This document shows positions 31,395 through 42,100 of a DNA stretch of 64,000 nt, in pieces. The stretch spans positions 1 through 64,000 of the forward strand of contig JAIOPP010000090.1 in assembly GCA_021413845.1 (NCBI GenBank). The letters are read 5' to 3'. The DNA comes from Planctomycetia bacterium. Lineage in GTDB: Bacteria; Planctomycetota; Planctomycetia; Pirellulales; PNKZ01. How positions within the stretch are numbered: the stretch's first letter is position 1; each line of letters starts with the position of its first letter. The position numbers and the translations under genes are program-made. A model generated the notes under the pieces. The model did no database searches. It was not told where the DNA came from and saw only the letters and a list, made by a program, of their open reading frames with translations.

Positions 31395-33560
31395 ATGATG
31401 CGACCCTATCGGACGCAACTCGCTATCGTCGTTTCGTTAGCCGTGCTCTGCGCCGGCTGCGGGCGGCAGAGTTGGTCCGGGCGCGAGGCTCCGTTCAACC
31501 AGTTCAATCGAGTCGCGACGACGATCGAATACCCGAACGTCGTCGAGCCGCAAGTGAGCGAAGCGCTCGCCACGCCGCCGCCGCATAAGATCGATTCGCC
31601 GATCTTTCAAGAGTATTGGGACATCACGCTGCAAGAGGCGATTCAAAGCGCCCTGTGGAACAGCCAAGTGCTGCGCGATCTCGGCGGTACCGTCGTCACC
31701 AACCCGACCGGAAGCCGCACGATCTACGAGGCGGCGATTCGCGAAAGCGATCCGCGCTACGGAGTCGAAGGAGCGCTCAGCGCGTTCGATGCGCAACTTT
31801 CGCAGAGCGTGTTTTGGTCGAAGAACGATCGGGCGCTGAACAACGTGTTTCTCGGCACCGGCACGACCCTCTTCCACGGCGATACCGGGACCTTTCAAAC
31901 GCAGCTCTCGAAAGTCGCCGCGACCGGTACGCAGTTCGCCGTGCGCAACAACACGAACTACGAAGCGAACAACGTCCCGTCGAATACTTTTCCCAGCGCG
32001 TGGGACACGAACGTCGAGGCCGAGTTTCGGCATCCGTTGTTGCAAGGCGGAGGCATCGAATTCAATCGGATCGCCGGCCCGAGCGCCACGCCGGGTCTGT
32101 TTCTAACCAACGGCGTGCTGATCGCGCGGATCAACACGGACATCAGCATCGCCGACTTCGAAGCTTCGTTGCGCAACGCCGTGAGCGAAATCGAAAACGC
32201 GTATTGGGATCTGTACTTCGCCTATCGCGATCTCGACGCGAAGATCGCGGCGCGCAACGGCGCACTCGAACACTGGCGCTCGATCCATGCGAAGTACGTC
32301 GCCAACACGCCGGGCGGCGAAGCGGGCAAGGAAGCGCTCGCCCGAGAGCAGTTCTTCATGCTGCAAGCCGCGGTCGAAGACGCGCAGAGCGGTTCGCCGG
32401 GGCGCGGCTCGTTGTCGGGCAGCGGAAGCGGCGGCGGCGTGTTTCGCGGAGCCGGCGGCGTGTTCGCCGCCGAACGACGTCTGCGCGCGCTGATCGGCAA
32501 CCTCACGCAAAGTCAGCGCTTGCTTCGGCCGATCGACGAGCCGCCGAACGCGGAGATCGTTTACGATTGGCAAGAGATTCTTTATGAAGCGCTGGCGACG
32601 CGCGTCGAGCTGCGCCGCCAGAAGTGGCTCGTCCGTCGTCGCGAGTTGGAACTCGTCGCGGCCCGCAACTTTCTGTTGCCTCGGCTCGATGCGATCGGCA
32701 AATATCGTTGGCGCGGGTTCGGCAACGATCTCTTGGCCTACGGCAACCAACCGCAGTTCGCCGACGCCGTGGGAAATATGTTCGACGGCAATTTCCAAGA
32801 ATGGCAACTCGGGATGCAGCTGCAAGCGCCGCTCGGATTCCGGCAAGGCTTCTCGGCCGTAAGAAACGCCGAGCTGCAACTGTCGCGCGAGCGGGCCGTG
32901 CTCCGCGATCAAGAGCGCCAGATCGCGCATGATCTTTCCACCGCGGTCGGCGATGTCGATCGGACGTTCACTCTCGTGCGCACGCACTACAACCGCCGTA
33001 CGGCTGCGGCGCAGCAAGTCGACGCCGCGCGCGCCGCTTACGAAGCCGATGCGACGAGCACGGCCGAGCTCTCCGATTCGCGTCGTCGCTTGGCCGATGC
33101 CGATGCCGCTTACTATCGCGCGCTGTGCGACTACGCCATCGCGCTGAAGAACGTTCACTTCGAGCGCGGCACGCTGCTGAAGCACAATCAGATTGCGATG
33201 GCCGAAGGGCCGTGGCCCGAGAAGGCCTACGGCGACGCGCGGAGCCATGAAGCCGATCGGCGTCGAGCCGTGGAGTTGAACTACACGTTCAATCGTCCGA
33301 CGATCGTATCGCAAGGTCGACCGCAGCTGCCTGCGGAAGCGGGAGAGCTGGTTCTCGAACCGGGAGCGACCGTGATCTCGGAAAGTGTTACTTCAGGAAC
33401 GGCTACTCCGGGAACTGCGGCTTCAGGAATGGGCACTTCGCCGAACGGCGCGCCGGTGCCGACCGAGCAGGTTCCGCTTCCGACGACGATGCCTGCTGCT
33501 CCGCCCGTGCCGATGAATCTGCCTCCTGGTCCGACGTTCCCGCGTTCGCCGCTTCCTTAA
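31395..33560 (+). CDS. TolC-like outer-membrane efflux lipoprotein
   Basis: A 721-residue protein. It opens with a lipoprotein-type signal (MMRPYRTQLAIVVSLAVLC then AGC, lipidated Cys22). Two outer-membrane-efflux-protein repeats follow (about 75-340 and 400-640) with long helices such as 'SEIENAYWDLYFAYRDLDAK' and 'HDLSTAVGDVDRTFTLVRTH'. A Gly/Ser-rich loop lies at about 368-390 and the tail is a 70-residue Pro/Ala/Thr-rich stretch. At 721 residues it is longer than TolC (about 470), mainly from the insert and tail. It probably forms the outer-membrane channel for the HlyD/M50 machine. ATG 31395 was chosen for the lipobox; the longer frame from 31293 has no signal at its start. Confidence 0.85.
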   Translation: MMRPYRTQLAIVVSLAVLCAGCGRQSWSGREAPFNQFNRVATTIEYPNVVEPQVSEALATPPPHKIDSPIFQEYWDITLQEAIQSALWNSQVLRDLGGTVVTNPTGSRTIYEAAIRESDPRYGVEGALSAFDAQLSQSVFWSKNDRALNNVFLGTGTTLFHGDTGTFQTQLSKVAATGTQFAVRNNTNYEANNVPSNTFPSAWDTNVEAEFRHPLLQGGGIEFNRIAGPSATPGLFLTNGVLIARINTDISIADFEASLRNAVSEIENAYWDLYFAYRDLDAKIAARNGALEHWRSIHAKYVANTPGGEAGKEALAREQFFMLQAAVEDAQSGSPGRGSLSGSGSGGGVFRGAGGVFAAERRLRALIGNLTQSQRLLRPIDEPPNAEIVYDWQEILYEALATRVELRRQKWLVRRRELELVAARNFLLPRLDAIGKYRWRGFGNDLLAYGNQPQFADAVGNMFDGNFQEWQLGMQLQAPLGFRQGFSAVRNAELQLSRERAVLRDQERQIAHDLSTAVGDVDRTFTLVRTHYNRRTAAAQQVDAARAAYEADATSTAELSDSRRRLADADAAYYRALCDYAIALKNVHFERGTLLKHNQIAMAEGPWPEKAYGDARSHEADRRRAVELNYTFNRPTIVSQGRPQLPAEAGELVLEPGATVISESVTSGTATPGTAASGMGTSPNGAPVPTEQVPLPTTMPAAPPVPMNLPPGPTFPRSPLP

Positions 33561-33585
33561 TAGCCGTTGCTTAACGAAGTCTCGG

Positions 33586-35481
33586 CTACTTGCCGGGGAG
33601 CCGCCAGACAGGATCGCGGTCGGCGTCCGGGTTCACCAGGCACGTCACCGCGCGCGACAGCAATTGCAGGCTCGGTCCGTCTTCGGCGAACATCGTGAAC
33701 AACTGTCCGAGCTCGCGCGACGACTGCATGAAATCTTGCGACTCGAATAGATAGAGCGCATGTTCGTAGCGCGTCTTAAGCTTCTGCCAGCTCTCGGGCG
33801 GGTCGACGAAGATCTCGAACAGATCGACCGGCCGTTCGATGTTGATGACTTTCACGCGGCACAGCCTGCGCGAGCGAAACTCTTCGCCGAGTTGTGCCAT
33901 CGTCGAATCGGTGACGATCAGATCCGTGCGCAAGTATTTCGTCGCTCCGCGCACGCGGCTGGCGAGATTCACGTCGGGCCCGAGCGCGCCGTATTTGAAG
34001 CGCTGATCGGAGCCGGTGTTGCCGACGCGGCTGGTGCCGGAGTTGATGCCGATCGAGAGTTGGGTGCGTTGCGCGATGATCGCCTGCCAACGTTCGTCGA
34101 TCGAGGCCATCGCCCGCGACATCGCCACGGCCGCGCGGCACGCGCGCATCGCATGGTCGGGCTGGTGCTTCGGCGCACCGAACATCGCGAACAATTCATC
34201 GCCGATGAAGTCGATCACGACTCCGCCATGCTGCAGCACACACTCGGAAAGAACCGTCAAGACGTCGTTCATCCAGCGCATCGTGGCCTGCGCGCCGAGG
34301 CGCTCCGTGATCGTGCTGAAGGCTTTGACGTCGGCGAAGAGGAGCGTTACCTCGGTGTCTTTCCCTTCGAGCAGCTTGGCGTTCGACATCAATTCGTCGG
34401 CCAATTCCTTGGTGAAGAACGTCTCGAGCATCTTATGCGCGGCGGCGGCTTCTTCTTCGATCTCCAGCCGCGCGATGCCGTTGGCGACTCCGCCGGCCAG
34501 CAGCTTCACGGCCAGGAGCTCATAGACGGAAGTTTTCGTCGCGCCGACGCTGCGACGTTCGCCGTAGAGCGCGCCTTTGATTACGCCGTCGCGACTGATG
34601 ATCGGCGCGGCGATGAGTTGCCGAATCCCCGTAACGCTGTTCAGCATGTCCGCTTCGTTGCCGAAGATCTCGCCGATCGCGGTCATCGTCTCTTCCATGT
34701 GCTTGAGCATGCTGCGGCTCGGCGTCCACGATTCGCGCGCGTTTTCCGACTGCGGCGGATAGCAGCAATGCATCACCCATTGGTCGTCGACCTTCATCAG
34801 CACGGCCCCGTGATCGAGACCCGCCAGCTCGACGAGCGCGCGGGCCGCTTGCTCGTAGAACTGTGTTTTGCCCGTCGCGCTTTGCAGCACTTCGAGCACC
34901 GCTTCCAACCAGCGGCCGAGATTTTCCAACTCGCCGGTCGGGAGCGGAGCGATCGCCGGAATGGTCGTGATGCGCGTGCCGGAAAGCTTCGAGCGAGGCG
35001 CGAAGCTGCGATAGGTCAGGCTCTCGAAAATCTCCTTGGCTTCGCCCGAGACTTGGATCGAGATGTCGCACAGTTGCAACGTGATGGGAAGTCGATATTC
35101 CCCGGTCTGCTGCGTCGCGAGCGACTCATGTCCTTGAATACCGATCGGGTTCTGCGGGCCGATGTTCGTCACGCGGATCATCGACGGCCCGGTGCATTCG
35201 AGGCGCAGGTGCCGGCGATGGATGTGGGTCTCTTCGTTGCCTCGGCAGAGGACGAATCGCAGCCGGCCTTCGGCCCTGATCTTCGCGAAGATCGGTTCGA
35301 CTTCACCGGCGCGCGGCTGGTTCTGCCGGCCGAGCTCGACCGGCTCGTCGAAAACTTCGCGAGGATGAAGCGGTACGTCGAGCCGTGAGACTACGACATA
35401 GAACTTGTCGGCGATGCTGCACCTCGGAAAGTCTCGTTCGACGGATCGAACCGGATCGGGTAAGCGCTCGATTCTATTCAT
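33586..35481 (-). CDS. FHA-GAF class III adenylate/guanylate cyclase
   Basis: A 631-residue cytoplasmic signalling protein. An FHA-like domain is at about residues 25-145 ('PVELGRQNQ', 'HIHRRHLRLECTGPSMIRVT'). A GAF domain spans about 190-345. The class III cyclase catalytic domain (about 375-555) has 'LLFADVKAFSTITERLG' with the first metal Asp and 'VIDFIGDELFAMFGAP' with the second; 'GALGPDVNLASRVRGA' is also present. A short helical tail follows. It likely makes cAMP under phosphopeptide and small-ligand control. It is convergent with the TolC gene (25 bases apart) and divergent from the cytochrome operon. Confidence 0.88.
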   Translation of the reverse strand: MNRIERLPDPVRSVERDFPRCSIADKFYVVVSRLDVPLHPREVFDEPVELGRQNQPRAGEVEPIFAKIRAEGRLRFVLCRGNEETHIHRRHLRLECTGPSMIRVTNIGPQNPIGIQGHESLATQQTGEYRLPITLQLCDISIQVSGEAKEIFESLTYRSFAPRSKLSGTRITTIPAIAPLPTGELENLGRWLEAVLEVLQSATGKTQFYEQAARALVELAGLDHGAVLMKVDDQWVMHCCYPPQSENARESWTPSRSMLKHMEETMTAIGEIFGNEADMLNSVTGIRQLIAAPIISRDGVIKGALYGERRSVGATKTSVYELLAVKLLAGGVANGIARLEIEEEAAAAHKMLETFFTKELADELMSNAKLLEGKDTEVTLLFADVKAFSTITERLGAQATMRWMNDVLTVLSECVLQHGGVVIDFIGDELFAMFGAPKHQPDHAMRACRAAVAMSRAMASIDERWQAIIAQRTQLSIGINSGTSRVGNTGSDQRFKYGALGPDVNLASRVRGATKYLRTDLIVTDSTMAQLGEEFRSRRLCRVKVINIERPVDLFEIFVDPPESWQKLKTRYEHALYLFESQDFMQSSRELGQLFTMFAEDGPSLQLLSRAVTCLVNPDADRDPVWRLPGK

Positions 35482-35740
35482 GTCGGCGCAGAAAACGAGC
35501 CCGACGATGGTCCTCGGAGCCGATGGGGTTGTCGCTCGGGAACAAACTTAAATGTAAATTTCCCGAATTTTATCCGTTCGGCGGCAAATTCAATCAGCTA
35601 GCGGTGATGGTTTTAGCCGATTAAGATGACGCGCTGCATCGTCGGAACAGACTTGGAACGAACCGGTTCCGGCCTCGAATGGAGCGTTCGGCGTCCAGCG
35701 AGGCCGCGAGTTTTCGCACGTCCTTATCCCGGAGCAAAAC
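35482..35740. promoter_or_regulatory. Divergent promoter region, cyclase and cytochrome operon
   Basis: A 259-base spacer with an AT-rich block (acttaaatgtaaatttcccg, 35547-35566, then aattttatccg), the most AT-rich stretch nearby and a likely promoter core. No clear operator. Confidence 0.45.
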
Positions 35741-37420
35741 ATGGCGCGGTCGTCGTACCTGCCGTTGATTGTTGCTTCGGCGGCCGGCGCGGCGTTCGTC
35801 ATGGCCGTGGGAGCCATCTGGGCGCAAACTCCGGCCGGCGATGCGACTTCGCAGAAGACCGCTCCCGAAACTCTGCCGATCATTCAACTGGAGCCGAACA
35901 AGTCGGCCGGCGAAGACCGCTCCGACGGGCCGCGCACTCCCGACGATCTCCGCTTCATCGGCGTCAGCTCCTGCGCGGCGAGCGGGTGCCACGGCGGCAC
36001 GAAGGTCGATCTCAGCTACGCGCAGACCGACTCGCTCTGGTGGCGCAGCGCGTATGTCGTCTGGGCGACGGCCGATCCGCATGCCCGCGCGTATCAGACG
36101 TTGCGCGGCAGCGCGGCGGCGTCGATCGTGAGAAAGTTAGATCGTCTTCCCGCCGATCGACCGGTCGCCCCTTACCACGACCGGCGCTGCGTCAGTTGCC
36201 ACGCGACGACGTATCCTCAAGAAGATCACGACGCGACCGTCGCGGCGAACGCGCAGGCCGATCCTCGCGCAGCGGCGCGAGAGTCGGCGCGCTGGTCGCA
36301 AGCGACCGACGGCGTGAGTTGCGAGTCGTGCCACGGCGGCGCGCGTAAATGGCTCGGCGAACATTTCTTACTGCGCACGAACCCCGCCTCGCCGACATCC
36401 GCCGACGACGCCCAGCAAGAAAAACACCGCCTCGCCGAGCTCGGCATGCTCGACACCGACAACCTCGCCGTGCAGGCGCAAACGTGCGTCCGCTGCCATG
36501 TCGGCGAGCGGAGCGGCTCCGACGTTCGGGACATGAACCACGACATGATCGCCGCCGGACACCCGGCGTTGAATTTCGAGTTCGCGGCCTATAAGGCCCG
36601 CATGCCGCGTCACTGGTCGCTGCCGCAAGAGCCGGTCGCGCGAGCCGACCGCGAGCGGCGCAGCTGGGCCGTCGGCCAACTCGTTTCCGCAGCGGCTGCT
36701 TTGCGCTTGTCGGCCGAGCGGGCTGCGGCGAATCTCGATTTGCAGCCGGGTGCGGCGCATGCCCCTTGGCCGGAGTTCTCGGAGTTCGCCTGCTTCCGTT
36801 GTCATCATGCGCTGCGCAGCGGCGCGAACGCAGAGCCGACCGCGCAACAAAACTCGGCCCTTGCTCGAGCGAAAGGGTCCGACGCACCGCTCGGCCGGCA
36901 GCTATGGGGGACCTGGAACTCTTGGCACACGACGCAATCGCTCGGCTTGAAAGAGAATCCCGAGACGGCGGAACTGCGCGCCTTGCTCCGGCAAGCGTCG
37001 AACCCTTTCGTTGCGGAAACGGAACTGCGCGAGCTGAGCCGAACGATGCGCACCTGCGCGACGAAAATCGAAGCCGCCGCCGAAGCGCTCGGCAATGCGC
37101 CGGCAGATGTCTCGCGAGAGCAACTCGCGCAAACACTCGCCGACGTCGCGCAAGCAGCCGCAACGGGCACGCTCTCCTGGGACGAAGCGACGCAAGCCTA
37201 TTTGGGGGCCGTCGCGCTGTATCGGGCGCAGCGCGCCGTCGCCGGGCTTCCGCTCGATAAGGCCGACGACGAAGCAGGCCGAATTCTCAAGCAACTCTTC
37301 AACGCGCTCCGCTTCGATCAGCCGGGCGAGCGGCGCTTCAACAGCCCGACGACTTACGATCGAGAGCTCGTGCAAGGGCTCTTCGAGAAGCTTTCGGCCT
37401 CCGCTCGGAAGGGGGCTTAG
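35741..37420 (+). CDS. Exported pentahaem c-type cytochrome A
   Basis: A 559-residue protein with an N-terminal hydrophobic signal or anchor (about 8-29). Five haem motifs are visible: a CX4CH at residues 78-84 (C-A-A-S-G-C-H) and CXXCH at 150-154, 194-198, 249-253 and 351-355, the last followed by a second His. Distal-ligand candidates include 'MNHDMIAAGHPALNF'. The spacing is like cytochrome c554 and related multihaem proteins. The C-terminal 200 residues are helical and haem-free. It forms an operon with a paralogue starting two bases after the stop and probably carries electrons in the periplasm. No nitrite-reductase-type CXXCK is seen, so an electron-transfer role is preferred over catalysis. 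Confidence 0.87.
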   Translation: MARSSYLPLIVASAAGAAFVMAVGAIWAQTPAGDATSQKTAPETLPIIQLEPNKSAGEDRSDGPRTPDDLRFIGVSSCAASGCHGGTKVDLSYAQTDSLWWRSAYVVWATADPHARAYQTLRGSAAASIVRKLDRLPADRPVAPYHDRRCVSCHATTYPQEDHDATVAANAQADPRAAARESARWSQATDGVSCESCHGGARKWLGEHFLLRTNPASPTSADDAQQEKHRLAELGMLDTDNLAVQAQTCVRCHVGERSGSDVRDMNHDMIAAGHPALNFEFAAYKARMPRHWSLPQEPVARADRERRSWAVGQLVSAAAALRLSAERAAANLDLQPGAAHAPWPEFSEFACFRCHHALRSGANAEPTAQQNSALARAKGSDAPLGRQLWGTWNSWHTTQSLGLKENPETAELRALLRQASNPFVAETELRELSRTMRTCATKIEAAAEALGNAPADVSREQLAQTLADVAQAAATGTLSWDEATQAYLGAVALYRAQRAVAGLPLDKADDEAGRILKQLFNALRFDQPGERRFNSPTTYDRELVQGLFEKLSASARKGA

Positions 37421-37422
37421 TC

Positions 37423-39087
37423 GTGTTCAAGCCGTCGCGCTTTTTTTCGATCATGCTTACGGCGGCACTCGCGTGCTGTGGGCTTAGCGCTGCGGTCGCG
37501 CCGTCGGCATCGGCTGCGGAGCCCGCGAAGAAAGCGTTCGATCCGAAGTATCTCGCGACCCCCAACGGAGCCGCGACGTTTTTGGATCCGCAGGTGAGTT
37601 GCTTCAGTTGCCATCAGGCGACCGATCCGAATCAGGCCGAGATGTACAAGGAGCGCGGGACTCTGAAGCGCGTCACGTTGGTCGAAACGGCCCGTTGGCG
37701 CGAGCTCGATTTCCATAGCCAAGCCGCGAACTCGCTGACGACGCCGCGCGCGAAGGTGATGGGAGAGTTGCTCGGATACGATGTGGCGAAGAGTACCCGC
37801 TGCTTGAATTGCCACAGCGGCCATCAGCGGATCACGGAGCGCGCAGCGCAACCGCCGGAGCTCTCGGCTCCACGCGATGCGCTGACGAAGCACGGAGTGA
37901 GTTGCCAAGCTTGCCACGGCCCGGCGCAGAATTGGGAGACGGCGCATCGGGCCGCTAACGAGAAAGACGACAACTGGTGGAAGAAGAGCAGCGACGATAA
38001 ATACGCCCTCGGCTTGCTCGACATTCGCCATCCGAGGTCGCGGGCCCAGATTTGCCTCTCGTGCCATTTGGGAAGCAGCAGCGAAGGGAAGATCCTCACG
38101 CACGATATGTACGCTGCCGGTCATCCGCCGCTACAGAACTTCGAGGTCGAGACATTCGCCGCCGCGATGCCTTATCACGGCCTCTTGCTCGAAGAGAAGA
38201 TCAAGAGCTCGCCCGAGTCGCACCAAGATTGGTATCGCGCCGAGGATTTCTATCGGACGCGCTCGGTGTTCACCTCCGCGATCGTCGCGCTGCGCATGCA
38301 AGTGCAACTGATTCTCGACGAAGCCACCTGGGCTGCGCAGCCGGCCGCCGGAGCGAAACCTGCCGGCGACGTGCATCGCGCTCAATGGCCCGAGCTGGCG
38401 TTCTTCAATTGCGCGTCGTGCCATCATGAGCTCGCCGCCGACAGACCGAGCCGCGATCGATCGCCGTCGGCCGCGCCTGGTCGACCGATGTTGCGCGAGT
38501 GGCCGACCACGTTGTATGAAGTCGCGATGCGCGGGACGGGCCTCGAGCGCAACGCCGAGCCGGTGTTGAAGCCGCTGCAAGAGGCCTTGAGCCGCAACCC
38601 GTTCGGGCGAGCGCAGGAAGTGCGCGCAGCGGCCGCAACGGTCGCGGCTCGGCTCGATGCCGACCTCGCGGCGTTCGAGAGTCGTCCGCTCGATCGGGCC
38701 GCGGCGGTCAAGTATCTCGATGCGATCTGCGCCGTCGGGCTGAGTCGGCCGATCGACTATGAAGAGGCTCGGCAACTCGCGTGGTCGGCGAAGACCATCG
38801 TGCGCGAGTTGAAGGGCTCGGCTTCCGGCACCTCGGTCCCTTCCACGGCGACGCTGGAACGGATCGAGCGGGCAGTCGGGGCGTTCGACGCCGATTTATG
38901 CCTGGAGTTTCCGGTTAAGCAAGCGAAACCGAAAGGCCCGGACGTTCCTAAGCCGACTCCGATTCCGTATAGTGCGGCATTGTTCGGCTTAGGGAGCCAA
39001 TCGCTCGACGCGGCATTCCGGTTCGACGAACCGTCGTTTCGCCGGCGCTTGGCGGAGCTCCAAGCGGCCCTCGCGCCGGCTCCGTAA
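37423..39087 (+). CDS. Exported pentahaem c-type cytochrome B (paralogue)
   Basis: A 554-residue protein starting with GTG two bases after the preceding stop. Signal peptide 'MFKPSRFFSIMLTAALACCG'. Five CXXCH motifs lie at residues 60-64, 127-131, 161-165, 211-215 and 330-334. The last is a CHH as in the previous protein, and 'LTHDMYAAGHPPLQNF' matches that protein's 'MNHDMIAAGHPALNF'. Shared order and motifs show the two arose by duplication. They may form a heterodimeric electron conduit. Translational coupling is likely from the spacing. Confidence 0.87.
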   Translation: MFKPSRFFSIMLTAALACCGLSAAVAPSASAAEPAKKAFDPKYLATPNGAATFLDPQVSCFSCHQATDPNQAEMYKERGTLKRVTLVETARWRELDFHSQAANSLTTPRAKVMGELLGYDVAKSTRCLNCHSGHQRITERAAQPPELSAPRDALTKHGVSCQACHGPAQNWETAHRAANEKDDNWWKKSSDDKYALGLLDIRHPRSRAQICLSCHLGSSSEGKILTHDMYAAGHPPLQNFEVETFAAAMPYHGLLLEEKIKSSPESHQDWYRAEDFYRTRSVFTSAIVALRMQVQLILDEATWAAQPAAGAKPAGDVHRAQWPELAFFNCASCHHELAADRPSRDRSPSAAPGRPMLREWPTTLYEVAMRGTGLERNAEPVLKPLQEALSRNPFGRAQEVRAAAATVAARLDADLAAFESRPLDRAAAVKYLDAICAVGLSRPIDYEEARQLAWSAKTIVRELKGSASGTSVPSTATLERIERAVGAFDADLCLEFPVKQAKPKGPDVPKPTPIPYSAALFGLGSQSLDAAFRFDEPSFRRRLAELQAALAPAP

Positions 39088-39157
39088 GCGGAAGCGGTTC
39101 GTGGTTGCGTCTTGAAAGTTTGCCGCTCGGCCGCAGGTCCGCCATCTCGAGGCCATT

Positions 39158-42100
39158 ATGAATCCCGGTCGTTACGCTTCGCTCGCGGCAGGGGGCTCGG
39201 AAGCAGAGCCGTTCGTGCGGCAATCGTTTCAGCTGCTCGAGGCCGACTTTCGACAGTTCGCCTTGGCGGCGCTGGCCGACTGGCAGCGGCATGAGCTCGC
39301 GGCTGACGAACTGTTCCCCGCGGTCGCCGCCTTGCAGCGTCCGTCGTGGGGGAGTTGGAACGGCCTCGTCGCGGCCTTGCGCGAGGCCCGCAAGAATATT
39401 CTGCGCGGCGGCGAGCAGGCGCAGCGGACGAAGCTCGAAGCGGCGGCGACTTTGCGCGGCGTGCTCGATCTGTTCGACGAGCGGCTCGCCGACGATACGG
39501 TCGCCGCGCTCGAAGCCTTGGCTCGCCTCACGCGCACCACAGTCCCTGCGCGTCCGCGCGTGGCGTTCTTGCTGACGCTGCCGATCGCGCTGCGCAATCG
39601 CGTGGTCCACGACATGCCGACCGAGCCGTCGTGGTGGAACGCGGCGGCGGCGGCGATGCGGCCGATCGTCGACTACCACGCCGCGCATGAGCTGGGGACG
39701 AAGCTGATCGCCGAGGCGGGATATCCCGAGCCGTGGTTCTTGCTCCAAAACGACAAGCCGTGGGCGTTCAACGGTATCGAGCGCGACTCGTCCGTGATCT
39801 ATGTTTCGCCGACCGGCGAATCGCTCTTCTCGGCGGAGCGCACCTCGGCCGTGATGCAAGCCTTTGCGGGCCTGCTCGGCAAAACGGAAACGCAAGAGAC
39901 CGACTTCCGCCGCTTGATCTCGCAATCGGCTCCCGAGGATGTGCGCGGCGTATTGATGGGCGATTTCCTCGTCGGTCGTCCGGCGGGCGCGGGAGGTTTC
40001 GCCACGGTTCACGTCGGCCGGCAACTCAGTACGGGGCGCAAGGTCGCGGTGAAGATTCTGCACGACGGGATGCCCGAGGAAGCGAAGCTCCGCTTCCAGC
40101 ACGAAGCGCGCGTCTTATCGCAACTCAAGCATCCGCACGTCGTCGTGGTCTATGGGTCGGGCGAGGAGTCGTGGTCGGCACCGCGGGCGTTCAGCCTTTC
40201 CGACGAACCGTGGTTCCAGAAGTTCTCGAAGACTGCGCCGGTGAAGTCGTATATCGCGATGGAGTGGATTGCCGGAAAAACGGTCGACGACTTCATCCGC
40301 GCTTCCGGCGGCGATCAACCCTCGGAACGAACCGTCGCCGAATGGTTTCGCCAAGCGGCCTCGGCGCTGGGGGCCGCGCATCTGACGGGCATCGTGCATC
40401 GCGACGTGAAGCCGAGCAACCTGATGGTGACCGACGAAGGCCAGATCAAACTGATGGACTTCGGCATCGCCCGGTCGCAGTCGGAAGCCGGCGCTTTGAT
40501 GACGGCGACCGGCCAAGGGCTCGGCACGCCGGCTTATATGTCGCCCGAGCAGATTCGCGCGTCGGATGCCGAAGGGGAGGTCGGTCCGGCGACGGATATC
40601 TATTCGTTGTGCGCGACGTTCTACGAACTCTTCACGAAGCGCCGGCTCTACGATCACGACTCGGAAAGCCCCGAGACGATCCGCACCAGCAAATTACAGG
40701 GACGTCCACCGCAGCTGCCGCGGGCGCATGTGCGCGGCTTGCCGTGGGAGCTCGAAGCGATCTTACTCGGCGGCTTGGAGCACGAAATCGCCGATCGTTA
40801 CCGCTCGATGGCCGATCTCGAACGAGACCTCACGCGCTACCTGCACGACGAGCCGATCGAATATCGAAGGCCGTCGTTCCTGCGGCGCATGCAACTGGCT
40901 TATCGGCGCAATCGGGCCGTGGCGAACGTCGTCGCCGGCGCGCTCTTGCTGCTCGTCGCCGGCACCGGGATGTATGTGCGCGATTTGAGCATCGAACGAG
41001 CCAAGGCCGAAGAAAGTTTTCGGAATGCTCGCGGCGCGGTCGACGAGCTCTTCACGCGCGTCAGCGAAGAGACGTTGTTGAACGAGCCCGGTATGCAGGA
41101 GCTGCGCAAAGATCTGCTGCGTAAGACGCAGAGCTACTACCGAAAGTTCTTGCAGCAGCGCGCCGACGATGAAGCGCTTGAAGATGAATTGGCGGTCACT
41201 TACTTCCGCGAAGGGCGAATTCTCGAAGAGCTCGAAACCCCCGCCAACGCGCTGCCGAGCTTGCTCGAAGCGAAGCGCCGGCAGGCGAATCTGCTGAGCG
41301 CGACGCCGAACGACTTGCAGCGCTTGCAAGCGCTCGGCGATACGAGCAACGCGATCGGCCGCGCGCAGCAGACCCTCGGCAAGTTCGACGAGGCCTCGGC
41401 GGCGTATCAGGAAGCGATCGGAGTGCGCAAGCGCTTGGCCGATGCCGAGCCGACGAACCACGAATATCGACGGACGCTCGCCAACACGCACATGAACGTC
41501 GGCATGATCGAGCAGAAGCGCGGTCGCTATGCCGAGGCCGGCGCAGCCTTCGACACGGCGCAAAACATTCGCCGCTCGCAACCGGCCGACGGCAAGGCGG
41601 CCGAAAAGATCGAACGCGACATGGCGATGGGCTACTACAACCAAGCCCTGCTCGACGTCGGACAAGATCGGACGGCCGATGCCGAACGAAACTTCGGCGA
41701 AGCGCTCAAGCTCTTGAAGACTTGCGCCGCGCGCGAACCGCGCGACCTGTCGCTGCGCCGCTTGAGCGCGATCTGCCATCGTCTACTGGGGGACCTGAAG
41801 CAGTTTCAATCGCAGCCCGATCAGGCCCGCGTGCATTATTCCGAGGCCCGCGATATTCTTACGCGCCTAGTCGACTTGAGCCCGGACGTTTCGGAGTACC
41901 GCGCGGAGTTGGCCGGGGTGCTCATGAACGGCTCGAGCGTCGACCCGGCGACTTCGGCCGCCGCGCTCGAGCAAGCGCGCGTGATCCTCGATCGGCTCGT
42001 GGCATCGCATCCCGACGATTCCCGTTTCCGGCGCGATTTGGCCGCGGCGTTGCGAGCCCTCGCGGCGTCGCAGCGACAAGCCGGCGAAGTCGAGCAGGCG

